From: Trichodesmium sp. MAG_R02
GTDB lineage: Bacteria > Cyanobacteriota > Cyanobacteriia > Cyanobacteriales > Microcoleaceae
DNA: 35,854 nt
Assembly (NCBI GenBank): GCA_023356605.1
Contig: JAKQYE010000035.1
Location: 1 to 35,854, forward strand
Reading direction: 5' to 3'
The notes below the pieces were generated by a model. It was given only the letters and a program-made list of their open reading frames with translations, was not told where the DNA came from and searched no databases. Below are positions 27,177-34,673 of this stretch, piece after piece (position 1 is the first letter of the stretch; each line of letters starts with the position of its first letter). The position numbers and the translations under genes were made by a program.

Positions 27177-27288
27177 GAATGTTCGTGGCAAAAATTCTAC
27201 TGCTTTTAAGGGAACAGAGAATAGGTAAGAGCTTTAAAAGTTTTATTTACTTTTTAATTTGTCGCAACCTATGCGCGGACTGCTATAA
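27177..27288 (+). repeat. Repeat C, second copy in tandem, 5' end trimmed
   Basis: Starts directly after the previous copy: GTTCGTGGCAAAAATTCTACTG ... CGCAACCTATGCGCGGACTGC, ending TATAA. A further faint end-like piece (TAGCAATTCTAAATCGGTTG) is at 27349. The remaining spacer up to 27531 has nothing else. Confidence 0.75.
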
Positions 27289-27531
27289 TATCAGGCTAAA
27301 TCGGTATTTTCGCAAAGGATAAGTCGAAAATAGCATCAAACTCTATATGTAGCAATTCTAAATCGGTTGTAACAAAATTCCATCTTGAAAAAGTTTAGGA
27401 AAGTAGAGTTTCCTCACTTTCAAGAATTTAAATATTGTAGCTTAACATAGTATCATCTAATCCTAAAGTTGCAGCAACAAATTATTATTTTGTCTTTTTC
27501 TATCCCCCCCTTCTTATGTTAAGCGAGAAAT

Positions 27532-28548
27532 TTAATTGCCTGCTTGTCTTGCTATTTCTAACCAACTATCATATTTTTCCTGATTATTTTTTATCCATTC
27601 TTGAGCATGACGCAAAATATCTTCTTCTTTGTTTTCACCTTCTTTAATGCGTAAACTTTCCCTATTCATATCTGCTATTGGAATTTCTACTAATTCAAAC
27701 CACTTTTTAGCTACTGGATTAGATTCTATGAATTTTTTATTAGCCACAATGCTCTGTTTGCTTCTTGGAAAACCAAGATTTTTTCCATCTACTGATGTAT
27801 CTTTTTCACTTAGACTTGCCATATTATTTGGTAAAGATGTGAAAGGAACTGTTAACCAAACTACATCTTCCCCTGGTTTTAAAACTGCAGATATCCAGTG
27901 GGGATTATAGGCATAATAGATAATAGATTCGCCTTTCTTATAACGAGTAAGAGCATCTGCCAGAAGCACTGCATATTGTCCTCTATTATGGTCTACTGTA
28001 TCTTCTAGTTCATACTCTTTAAGTTGATGGTCTATATTTAACTCACAAGCCCAACCAGGATTACAGCCAACTAAATTTGCTTTGCCATCTTTATCTGAAT
28101 CAAAAAGTTTGGCTATTTCTGGATCTTTTAATTGTTTAATATTAGTAATATTATATTTATCTGCTGTTCTTTTGTCAATTTGATATCCTTGCTTTCCTGG
28201 GGGTGTTAACAATCCAACTGCCTCTAATTTTTTTTCTCCACCAGCATTTTTGAAGAATTTTTCATGTCCTGGTTGATAGTAAATTGTGCTGTATTCTAAG
28301 TCTCCATTGGCAATAGAAATATAAATTACTGGATAATCACTTTGTTTTGGCTTATTGACCTTGTAGCCTAATTTTTTTAGACCAATATTAACAATTTCAG
28401 TTTGAAATAATTCTTCTACCCAACCACTATTATAAGCACTATTAATGGTGACACTTGAGGAATTGGGTACTTGTTGACAGGAGGTAAAAATTATTAATAG
28501 GCTAGTTAGGATTGTGCCTAAGATTATTTTTAGCGATCTTTTTTTCAT
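27532..28548 (-). CDS. proX: ProX-type glycine betaine/proline betaine-binding lipoprotein, copy 2
   Basis: 338 aa, the same length as copy 1 and clearly its paralogue. The lipobox FTSC with Cys24 follows KIILGTILTSLLII. It keeps DKRTADKYNITNIKQLKDPE, IAKLFDSDKDGKANLVGCNP, GWACELNIDHQLKEYELEDT and YYAYNPHWISAVLKPGEDVV. Differences from copy 1 near the ligand area are AYNSGWV versus ANSSSWV and YNPHW versus YDPHW, so affinity or specificity may differ. No frameshift. It is preceded by the shared upstream region (28549-28745) and separated from copy 1 by two repeat C elements. Confidence 0.92.
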   Translation of the reverse strand: MKKRSLKIILGTILTSLLIIFTSCQQVPNSSSVTINSAYNSGWVEELFQTEIVNIGLKKLGYKVNKPKQSDYPVIYISIANGDLEYSTIYYQPGHEKFFKNAGGEKKLEAVGLLTPPGKQGYQIDKRTADKYNITNIKQLKDPEIAKLFDSDKDGKANLVGCNPGWACELNIDHQLKEYELEDTVDHNRGQYAVLLADALTRYKKGESIIYYAYNPHWISAVLKPGEDVVWLTVPFTSLPNNMASLSEKDTSVDGKNLGFPRSKQSIVANKKFIESNPVAKKWFELVEIPIADMNRESLRIKEGENKEEDILRHAQEWIKNNQEKYDSWLEIARQAGN

Positions 28549-28745
28549 TTTGTTTAGCTCAAATAGAGTTCAAGATAACAATTTTATTATGGAGTGATAA
28601 ATTTTGTTCCTGGTTATAAGATAAGAAAGTAATTTCAGTTATCAGTATTAACCCCTAAAGCCAGAGGATTGAAATACTGAATAGAATATTTTTATCCCCT
28701 TAAAAAACCAGTATTGAAACCTTATTTTTGGTCACAAAAAAAATT
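28549..28745 (-). promoter_or_regulatory. Upstream region of proX copy 2, homologous to 26805-26993
   Basis: See the entry at 26805. The homology ends at about 28745, five bases before the terminal repeat of a repeat B fragment. Confidence 0.6.
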
Positions 28746-28749
28746 ATAT

Positions 28750-28822
28750 CCCACATTCCGCACTTCTTAAAATTAAATTAATAAGTTTTATTAATCTATT
28801 GCCCCGAATGCTATCCCTTTCT
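28750..28822 (-). repeat. Repeat B fragment (one terminal end)
   Basis: CCCACATTCCGCAC...TAATCTATTGCCCCGAATGCTATCC is the reverse complement of the last ~73 bp of the complete copy at 20611-20862. It abuts the third proX relic. Confidence 0.8.
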
Positions 28823-29044
28823 GTTATATTTCTCATGTCTGGTAAAGAGGTAAAAGGCACTTCTAACCAAACTACATCTTCACCTGGCTTTAAGATAGCA
28901 GATATTCAATGAAGATTATAGGCGAAATAAAGAATAGGTTGGTCTTGTTTGTAGGGAGTTATAGCGTCTACTAAATGTGAAAATTATTAATATGCTGGTT
29001 AGAATTGTTCCTAAAATAATTTTTAGAGGAGATTTTTGTTTCAT
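28823..29044 (-). pseudogene. Third proX copy, internally deleted and truncated
   Basis: From the ATG at 29042-29044 the minus strand reads MKQKSPLKIILGTILTSILI IFT (the ProX signal peptide). It then jumps to VDAITPYKQDQPILYFAYN, a stop, ISAILKPGEDVVWLEVPFTS LPDMRNITE, and is cut off by the repeat B fragment. About 170 codons are missing inside and the C-terminus is gone. This was once a third tandem unit. 29045-29376 has nothing recognised. Confidence 0.8.
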
Positions 29045-29376
29045 TTTGGTTGGATTGGCAAATTTTACTGTTTGTTAAATATTTAATTTTCTGATAATTT
29101 TTGGGTTGATGAATAATCCTGAGGTTTACAGTTCAGGGAATATAACTTGAACTTAAGCTTTCCCTTAAAATTGCCCTAAATATTAAACGGTTTTAGACCT
29201 AGCAATCTTATCCGAATAGTGAAATCAATAGGTGACTAGAAGGCAGAATTAACAGGAGTTTGAGTTATTTTTAAGTTTAAGAAGATTAGTAATTTTATAT
29301 GCCACATTTAGGATTGTTATAGAGTTTTAGATAGAGATTTGGAATGTTGCAATTAACATATCAAATAAAGCATTAT

Positions 29377-29404
29377 GGGAGATGGGAGATGGGAGATGGG
29401 AGAT
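29377..29404 (+). repeat. Short tandem repeat GGGAGAT x4
   Basis: Four exact heptamers upstream of rplI, a class of short repeat common in filamentous cyanobacteria. The surrounding 29045-29648 otherwise holds only the presumed rplI promoter. Confidence 0.85.
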
Positions 29405-29648
29405 AGATATCATCTTACCTGCTTGTGGGGACGTAAAACGTTAGTTTAAAGCTCCCATTATAATTTTAACTTAACACCAGAGAACTTCACAATAATAACT
29501 TAATAGCTTATAGCTGATAGCTGACAGTTGAATGTTTAGTTATAAGTTTAGACTCCATGCCTTAAATTAATCTCATTTCAATTCCTATTTTTTTTCTTGA
29601 AATTAGGATACAATGGAACTTTGTAGTAAAAATTTTACAATTACAGTC

Positions 29649-30107
29649 ATGGCCAAAAAATTACAGGTAGTATTGAATAAAGATGTTAACAAGTTGGGAA
29701 AATCAGGGGATGTTGTAGAGGTAGCTCCTGGTTATGCCCGTAACTATTTAATTCCTAATAAAATTGCTTTTCGTACTACTCCAGGTGTTCTTAAACAAGT
29801 AGAACGTCGTCAAGAACAAGAGCGAGAAAGACAAATAGAATTGAAGCAAGCAGCAGTAGCTCAAAAGACTGCTTTAGAAACAGTTGGTCGCTTTAAAATT
29901 GCTAAACAAGTTGGTGAAAATGATGCAATTTTTGGTACGGTTACTGATAGAGAATTAGTAGAAGTAATTAAGGCAAGTACAGCTCAAGAAATCGACAGAC
30001 GTGGTGTTACTTTGCCAGAGATTAGCAAGATTGGTTTCTACAAAGCTGAAATTAAACTTCATCCAGAGGTAACTGCTGAAGTGGAAGTTCAAGTTGTAGG
30101 TAGTTGA
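29649..30107 (+). CDS. rplI: 50S ribosomal protein L9
   Basis: 152 aa from the ATG at 29649. An in-frame ATG at 29613 would add 12 unrelated residues, whereas [20 protein letters not shown] is the family N-terminus. The signature [20 protein letters not shown] follows, then the long connecting helix ([20 protein letters not shown] and on) and the C-terminal domain ([20 protein letters not shown]). L9 bridges ribosomes and binds 23S rRNA through the N-domain. It precedes dnaB by 359 bp in the same direction, an arrangement common in cyanobacteria. Confidence 0.96.
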   Translation: MAKKLQVVLNKDVNKLGKSGDVVEVAPGYARNYLIPNKIAFRTTPGVLKQVERRQEQERERQIELKQAAVAQKTALETVGRFKIAKQVGENDAIFGTVTDRELVEVIKASTAQEIDRRGVTLPEISKIGFYKAEIKLHPEVTAEVEVQVVGS

Positions 30108-30109
30108 TA

Positions 30110-30130
30110 GTTATCAGTTATCAGTTATCA
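30110..30130 (+). repeat. Short tandem repeat AGTTATC x3
   Basis: Begins two bases after the rplI stop. The downstream ATAACTGATATC is partly complementary, giving a weak stem that could contribute to termination. 30131-30283 is otherwise featureless. Confidence 0.8.
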
Positions 30131-30283
30131 ATTAAATTATCAACATCTATAACTGATATCTGAGGCACTTAATATTATTAAAGATATTAGGTTTCATGTG
30201 AATTTTTTTACTTTTATTACCTGTTATTTTTATGGGAAATCTCTCTATTGTTTTTTCCTCCTTTAAAGGTAATAAAGGTGAGA

Positions 30284-30416
30284 CAGCAATCTCAAATAGG
30301 TTGTGACAATTCAAAAACTAAAAATCAACTCCGAAACTCTTGCCCATTGCCGCCAAACCTCCATCTCAAAAAGCGGTAAGATTTTGGTTGGAAAACATAA
30401 AAATAGGATTGCTATA
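30284..30416 (-). repeat. Repeat C copy immediately upstream of dnaB
   Basis: Ends CAGCAATCTCAAATAGGTTG and ATAGGATTGCTATA. The interior differs from the copies at 15039 and 27031, so it is a divergent member. It ends 50 bp before the dnaB ATG and must overlap or displace the dnaB promoter region. Confidence 0.65.
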
Positions 30417-30466
30417 GTTGAACGCTAGATCCTTACAAAATAATTTTTAGGTAAATCTATAGATAG

Positions 30467-33400
30467 ATGCAGAGCGATCGCCTACCTCCCCAAAATATTG
30501 AAGCGGAAGAAGCTATTTTAGGTGGCATTCTTCTTGATCCAGAAGCTATTAATCGAGTCACAGAATCGTTACGTCCAGATTATTTTGCTATTCAAGCCCA
30601 TCAAATTATTTATAAAGCAATGTTGCAACTTTATAGTCAGGGTCAACCTACAGATTTAATGACTGTTACCAGTTTGCTTTCTGATCATAATAAATTAGAA
30701 AAAATTGGTGGGCAAGCCAAAATAGTTCAACTATTACAACGAACTGTTTCTGCAGTTAACATCGACCAATATGCAGTTTTAGTTGCTGAAAAATATATCC
30801 GCAGAAAATTAATTCAAGCTGGAAATGAAATTTTTGATTTAGGATTTCAAACCGCTACTAAATTAGAAACTATTCTTGACCAAGCAGAACAAAAAATTTT
30901 TGCTCTGGCTCAGAATAAACCACAACGAGATTTAGTTGCTATTTCTGATACTTTAGTTGATACTCTTACGGACATTGAAGATAGAAGTCAGGGGGTGGCT
31001 TTACCAGGTTTGATTTGTGGTTTTTACGATTTAGATGCAATGACTGGAGGTTTTCATCGGTCTGATTTGATTATTGTGGCGGGTAGACCTTCTATGGGAA
31101 AATGTGCTGCTTTTGATACTTTGGTTTTGGCAAAAGATGGCAGTTTAGTTACTTTGGCAGAGGTTTATCAAACTCAGGAAATAGAATTATTAACTTTGGG
31201 AAAAAATAGGAGGTTTCATCTGACTAAACCTAGCGCTTTTGTTGATGATGGAATTAAACCTGTATTTAGAGTAACGACAAAATTAGGAAGATTTGTAGAC
31301 ACGACAATTACTCATCCTTTTTTAACAGTTAATGGTTGGAAATCTTTGGCAAAATTGCAGGTAGGGGAAAAAATAGCTGTACCCCGTAGGTTAAATATTT
31401 TTGGGAATGAAACTATTCCAAAAAGTCAGTTTTCTTCCCTGATTGATTTTGATAATTTCTGTCTTTTCCCTCCTGTATTTAAGTTAAAAAAGTTCCAATT
31501 AGCTTTATTTATTAGGTATCTATTTTCCTTGGATGGATGGGTGAAAATATCTCAGGGTAAGACAGTATGTTTTGGTTATTCTGCAGTTAGTGAGAAGTTG
31601 GTTAGGCAAGTACAACATATTTTACTTAGGTTTGGAATTGTTAGTGGTCTTGAAAAAGTTGAAGAGAAGAGAAGTTGTTTTTCTCATGGGAAATGGCATT
31701 TGATAATTACTGATGCTTTATCTCAGAAAAATTTGATTACGGATATTAGTGGCTTTGATTCTAAAAATTTCGATTTAGCTAAACCACAAAATTTCTGGAA
31801 GGATGGATTAGAAAATCAGGTAATTTTCTGGGATGAATTAATTAATCTAATGACTAAATTACCCACATCTAAAAATCCGTCGACAAAAATTAGAACTGTC
31901 ACAGGAAAATCTCCTAGAATTTCTCAGGATTTAGCTATTACCCAAACTTTATTTAGAAAAAATTCTCAGGCAGATATGGGAGACTTTCCATTAGAAAGTA
32001 AGAATGTGAAATCCGACAGATTCGATTTGGCTAAACCACAGAATTTCTGGAGGGAGGAATTAGAAAATAGGGATATTTTCTGGGATGAATTGATTAATCT
32101 AATTACTAAATTTTCCATATCTAAAAATCCATCGGCAAAAAGTAGAAATGTTACAGGAAAGTGTTCTAAAATTTCTCAGGATTTAACTATTACCCAGACT
32201 TTATTTAGAAAAAATTCTCAGGCAGATATGGAAGACGTTCCATTAGAAAGTAAGAATGTGAAATCTGACAGATTCGATTTAGCTCAACCACAGAATTTCT
32301 GGAGAGAGGAATTAGAAAATAGGGATATTTTCTGGGATGAATTGATTAATCTAATTACTAAATTTTCCATATCTAAAAATCTATCGGCAAAAAGTAGAAA
32401 TGTTACAGGAAAGTCTTCTAAAATTTCTCAGGATTTAACTATTACTCAGACTTTATTTAGAAAAAATTCTCAGGCAGATATGGAAGACGTTCCATTAGAA
32501 AGTAAGAATGTGAAATCCGACAGATTCGATCTAGCTCAACCACAAAATTTCTGGAGGGAAGAATTAGAAAATAGGGATATTTTCTGGGATGAAATTGTTT
32601 CTATAGAACCAATAGGAGAAAAGCAAGTATATGATCTGACTGTACCAGAAACTCATAATTTTGTAGCTAATGATATTTGCCTACATAATACTAGCTTTGC
32701 TATAAATATTGCTCATAGTATTGCAGCTAATCTCAAGTTACCAATTGCTATTTTTAGTTTGGAGATGTCTAAGGAACAATTGGTATTAAGACTATTAGCT
32801 AGTGAGGCAAGAATTGAAAGTAATAGGTTACGAGCTGGACGTGTTAGTCAGAATGAATGGGAACCTTTAACTTCGGCTATTGCTACTCTTTCTGAAATGC
32901 CAATTTTTATTGATGATACTCCTAATATTACTGTTAGTGAAATTCGTTCAAAAACTAGGCAACTTCAAAGTGAAGAAGGTGGGGTTTTAGGATTAATTTT
33001 ATTAGATTATTTACAGTTAATGGAAGGAAGTAATAGTGATAATCGAGTTTTAGAGTTGGCAAGAATAACTAGGGGTTTGAAGGGTTTGGCACGGGAACTT
33101 TCGGTGCCTATTATTGCTTTATCTCAACTTAGTAGAAGTGTGGAAGCTCGAACTAATAAAAGACCGATGATGTCTGACTTGAGAGAGTCTGGTTGTTTGA
33201 CTGGGGAAAGTTTAATTTGTTTAGCTGATGGTAAGAAAGTTCCTATTTCTTGTTTGGTTGGTAGGTCGAATTTTGCTGTTTTGGCTTTGAATGAAAATAC
33301 TGGGAAATTTGAGTCGGCGATGGTTAGTCGAGTATTTTCTACTGGGGTTAAACCTATTTTTTCTCTGCAAACTTTTTCAGGAAAATTGATTAGGGCAACG

Positions 33401-33913
33401 GCTAATCATCCTTTCTTTTCTATGGGGGGTTGGAAACCATTAAATACTCTCAATATTGGGGATTCTCTTGCTATTTTGAACAAAAAAATGCTTAAATGTT
33501 CAATATTGTATGCTGGATCCTCTTTGTCTCAAGATAATTTTGGGCCAAAATATGGTGGAAATTTAGGGTCTATAGTTAAGTCTGGTGAGTGGGAAGGGTA
33601 TACTGAAATTGATGTGGAATGGGATGAAATTGTCGAAATAATGCCTCATGGAGAGGCGGAGGTTTTTGATTTAACTGTGCCTGGTCTGCATAATTTTGTG
33701 GCAAATGAGATTGTTGTTCATAACTCTATTGAGCAGGATGCCGATCTAGTTATTATGCTTTATCGAGATGAGTATTATTCCCCAGATACTCCTGACCAAG
33801 GTATTGCTGAGGTGATTATTACTAAACATCGGAATGGTCCGACTGGTACGGTTAAGTTATTGTTTGACCCCCAGTTTACTAAGTTTAGAAATTTGGCCGT
33901 TGATAAAAGATAA
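30467..33913 (+). CDS. dnaB: Replicative DNA helicase DnaB with two inteins
   Basis: The 1148-codon frame encodes a 442-aa helicase once the inteins (529 and 177 aa) are removed, the normal DnaB size. DnaB is the hexameric 5'-3' helicase of the replication fork. Exteins: residues 1-212 (N-domain DRLPPQNIEAEEAILGGILL; linker; start of the RecA-like domain to Walker A GRPSMGK at 206-212), 742-909 (TSFAINIAHSIA, Walker B region LILLDYLQLM, QLSRSVEAR..., MMSDLRESG) and 1087-1148 (SIEQDADLVIMLYRDEYY...KHRNGPTG). Intein 1 splits Walker A between Lys and Thr; intein 2 is at the site used by the Synechocystis DnaB intein. Both must splice for function. The ATG at 30467 overlaps HIP1. Confidence 0.96.
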   Translation: MQSDRLPPQNIEAEEAILGGILLDPEAINRVTESLRPDYFAIQAHQIIYKAMLQLYSQGQPTDLMTVTSLLSDHNKLEKIGGQAKIVQLLQRTVSAVNIDQYAVLVAEKYIRRKLIQAGNEIFDLGFQTATKLETILDQAEQKIFALAQNKPQRDLVAISDTLVDTLTDIEDRSQGVALPGLICGFYDLDAMTGGFHRSDLIIVAGRPSMGKCAAFDTLVLAKDGSLVTLAEVYQTQEIELLTLGKNRRFHLTKPSAFVDDGIKPVFRVTTKLGRFVDTTITHPFLTVNGWKSLAKLQVGEKIAVPRRLNIFGNETIPKSQFSSLIDFDNFCLFPPVFKLKKFQLALFIRYLFSLDGWVKISQGKTVCFGYSAVSEKLVRQVQHILLRFGIVSGLEKVEEKRSCFSHGKWHLIITDALSQKNLITDISGFDSKNFDLAKPQNFWKDGLENQVIFWDELINLMTKLPTSKNPSTKIRTVTGKSPRISQDLAITQTLFRKNSQADMGDFPLESKNVKSDRFDLAKPQNFWREELENRDIFWDELINLITKFSISKNPSAKSRNVTGKCSKISQDLTITQTLFRKNSQADMEDVPLESKNVKSDRFDLAQPQNFWREELENRDIFWDELINLITKFSISKNLSAKSRNVTGKSSKISQDLTITQTLFRKNSQADMEDVPLESKNVKSDRFDLAQPQNFWREELENRDIFWDEIVSIEPIGEKQVYDLTVPETHNFVANDICLHNTSFAINIAHSIAANLKLPIAIFSLEMSKEQLVLRLLASEARIESNRLRAGRVSQNEWEPLTSAIATLSEMPIFIDDTPNITVSEIRSKTRQLQSEEGGVLGLILLDYLQLMEGSNSDNRVLELARITRGLKGLARELSVPIIALSQLSRSVEARTNKRPMMSDLRESGCLTGESLICLADGKKVPISCLVGRSNFAVLALNENTGKFESAMVSRVFSTGVKPIFSLQTFSGKLIRATANHPFFSMGGWKPLNTLNIGDSLAILNKKMLKCSILYAGSSLSQDNFGPKYGGNLGSIVKSGEWEGYTEIDVEWDEIVEIMPHGEAEVFDLTVPGLHNFVANEIVVHNSIEQDADLVIMLYRDEYYSPDTPDQGIAEVIITKHRNGPTGTVKLLFDPQFTKFRNLAVDKR
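31103..32689 (+). other. DnaB intein 1 (529 aa) in the Walker A loop
   Basis: Residues 213-741. Splicing residues are intact: Cys213 (CAAFDTLVLAKDGSLVTLAE), block B T280-I-T-H283, block F/G VYDLTVPETHNFVANDICLH with terminal Asn741, and +1 Thr. Residues about 345-357 (LALFIRYLFSLDG) are a degenerate LAGLIDADG motif, followed by YSAVSEKLVRQVQHILLRFG as in DOD endonucleases of DnaB inteins. A second LAGLIDADG motif was not found, so homing activity is probably lost. From residue 435 the intein consists of an 84-aa tandem repeat until the C-terminal blocks. Confidence 0.93.
31769..32593 (+). repeat. In-frame 252-bp tandem repeat (3.3 units) inside intein 1
   Basis: Units start at 31769, 32021, 32273 and 32525 (partial), each with TTCGAT(T/C)T(A/G)GCT. 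Each encodes 84 aa: FDLA(K/Q)PQNFW...LEN...IFWDELINL...SKN...TGK...SQDL.ITQTLFRKNSQADM...ESKNVKSDR. By eye units 2 and 3 differ at about 7 of 252 positions, units 1 and 2 at about 28. The partial fourth unit runs into the native FWDEIVSIEP. No stop or frameshift occurs in any unit. Confidence 0.95.
33194..33724 (+). other. DnaB intein 2 (177 aa mini-intein)
   Basis: Residues 910-1086, after RESG and before SIEQDADL. Cys910 (CLTGESLICLADGKKVPISC), block B T978-A-N-H981, block F/G VFDLTVPGLHNFVANEIVVH with Asn1086, and +1 Ser. It lacks an endonuclease domain: only about 60 residues lie between the halves (ILNKKMLKCSILYAGSS...). The insertion site is the same as the well-known Synechocystis Ssp DnaB intein. 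Confidence 0.95.
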
Positions 33914-33929
33914 GCTATCATCGGTTACT

Positions 33930-34673
33930 TTTAGATTAGAGCGATCGCTCAATCCTTTTTTCCCATCATTAACTTTTTCTATCCATCCCGACTCAGTAGA
34001 AAACCATCAATATTTTCATTCTGTGTAGCTCCTAAAAATCATAGACAAAAGGATTTTCCGTTCCATTCTCACAATTTTTGTGAGAATCTAAATGATAGAA
34101 AGAGTTGTGAACTCATATGTATAAATTTTTATTCAACTAAATTAAATCAGAGAAGGGGACAATGAATTATTCAACTAAATTTCTCCAGGAGCAATAGCGG
34201 AAACATTTTCATCTTGTGAAGCACCCAGAAATAGTTATTTTTCCTTCATCAGACTTTTCCATCCATCCTGGCTCGGTGGAAAGCCACAAATGTTTTCATT
34301 TTCTGAAGCTCGAGATAAAAATCAGTGGGTCAAAAAATTTTCCCTTCCTTCCTGACAAAAAAGGTTTGATCAGCTTCCAGCACTCAGTTATCAGCACTCA
34401 GCTTTTGGCCTAAATTTTGAGAGTCTAGGATCTGCTCAAAGGGATGAAATATAAGAAAGGGTACCCTCGATCTATTTTTTCCCGTCATTAAATTTTTCCA
34501 CCCATCCCGACTCAGTGGAAAACCACAAGGTTTTCATCCTGTGAAGCTCCGAAAAAATCACGGGTAAAAGTATTTTCCATTTCACTCTCAGAATTTTTGT
34601 GATAGTATCAGTGTAGGGGGCACTCGCCTAAACACATGATTTTTTATTCAATCAAAGATAATTTTCGTTCGTC
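33930..34673 (+). repeat. Degenerate units of the downstream 293-bp repeat
   Basis: At least three diverged units can be traced by shared landmarks: CATCC(C/T)G(A/G)CTC(A/G)GT(A/G)GAAA near 33985, 34268 and 34506; TTTTCAT...TGTG(T/A)AGCTCC or variants near 34013, 34297 and 34536; and TTTTTATTCAA(C/T) near 34126 and 34641. No credible gene was found in 33914-34673. Confidence 0.7.

Noticed and set aside
29613-29648. Upstream ATG extending rplI by 12 residues
   Set aside because: The added residues do not fit L9, whose N-terminus begins exactly at MAKKLQVV.
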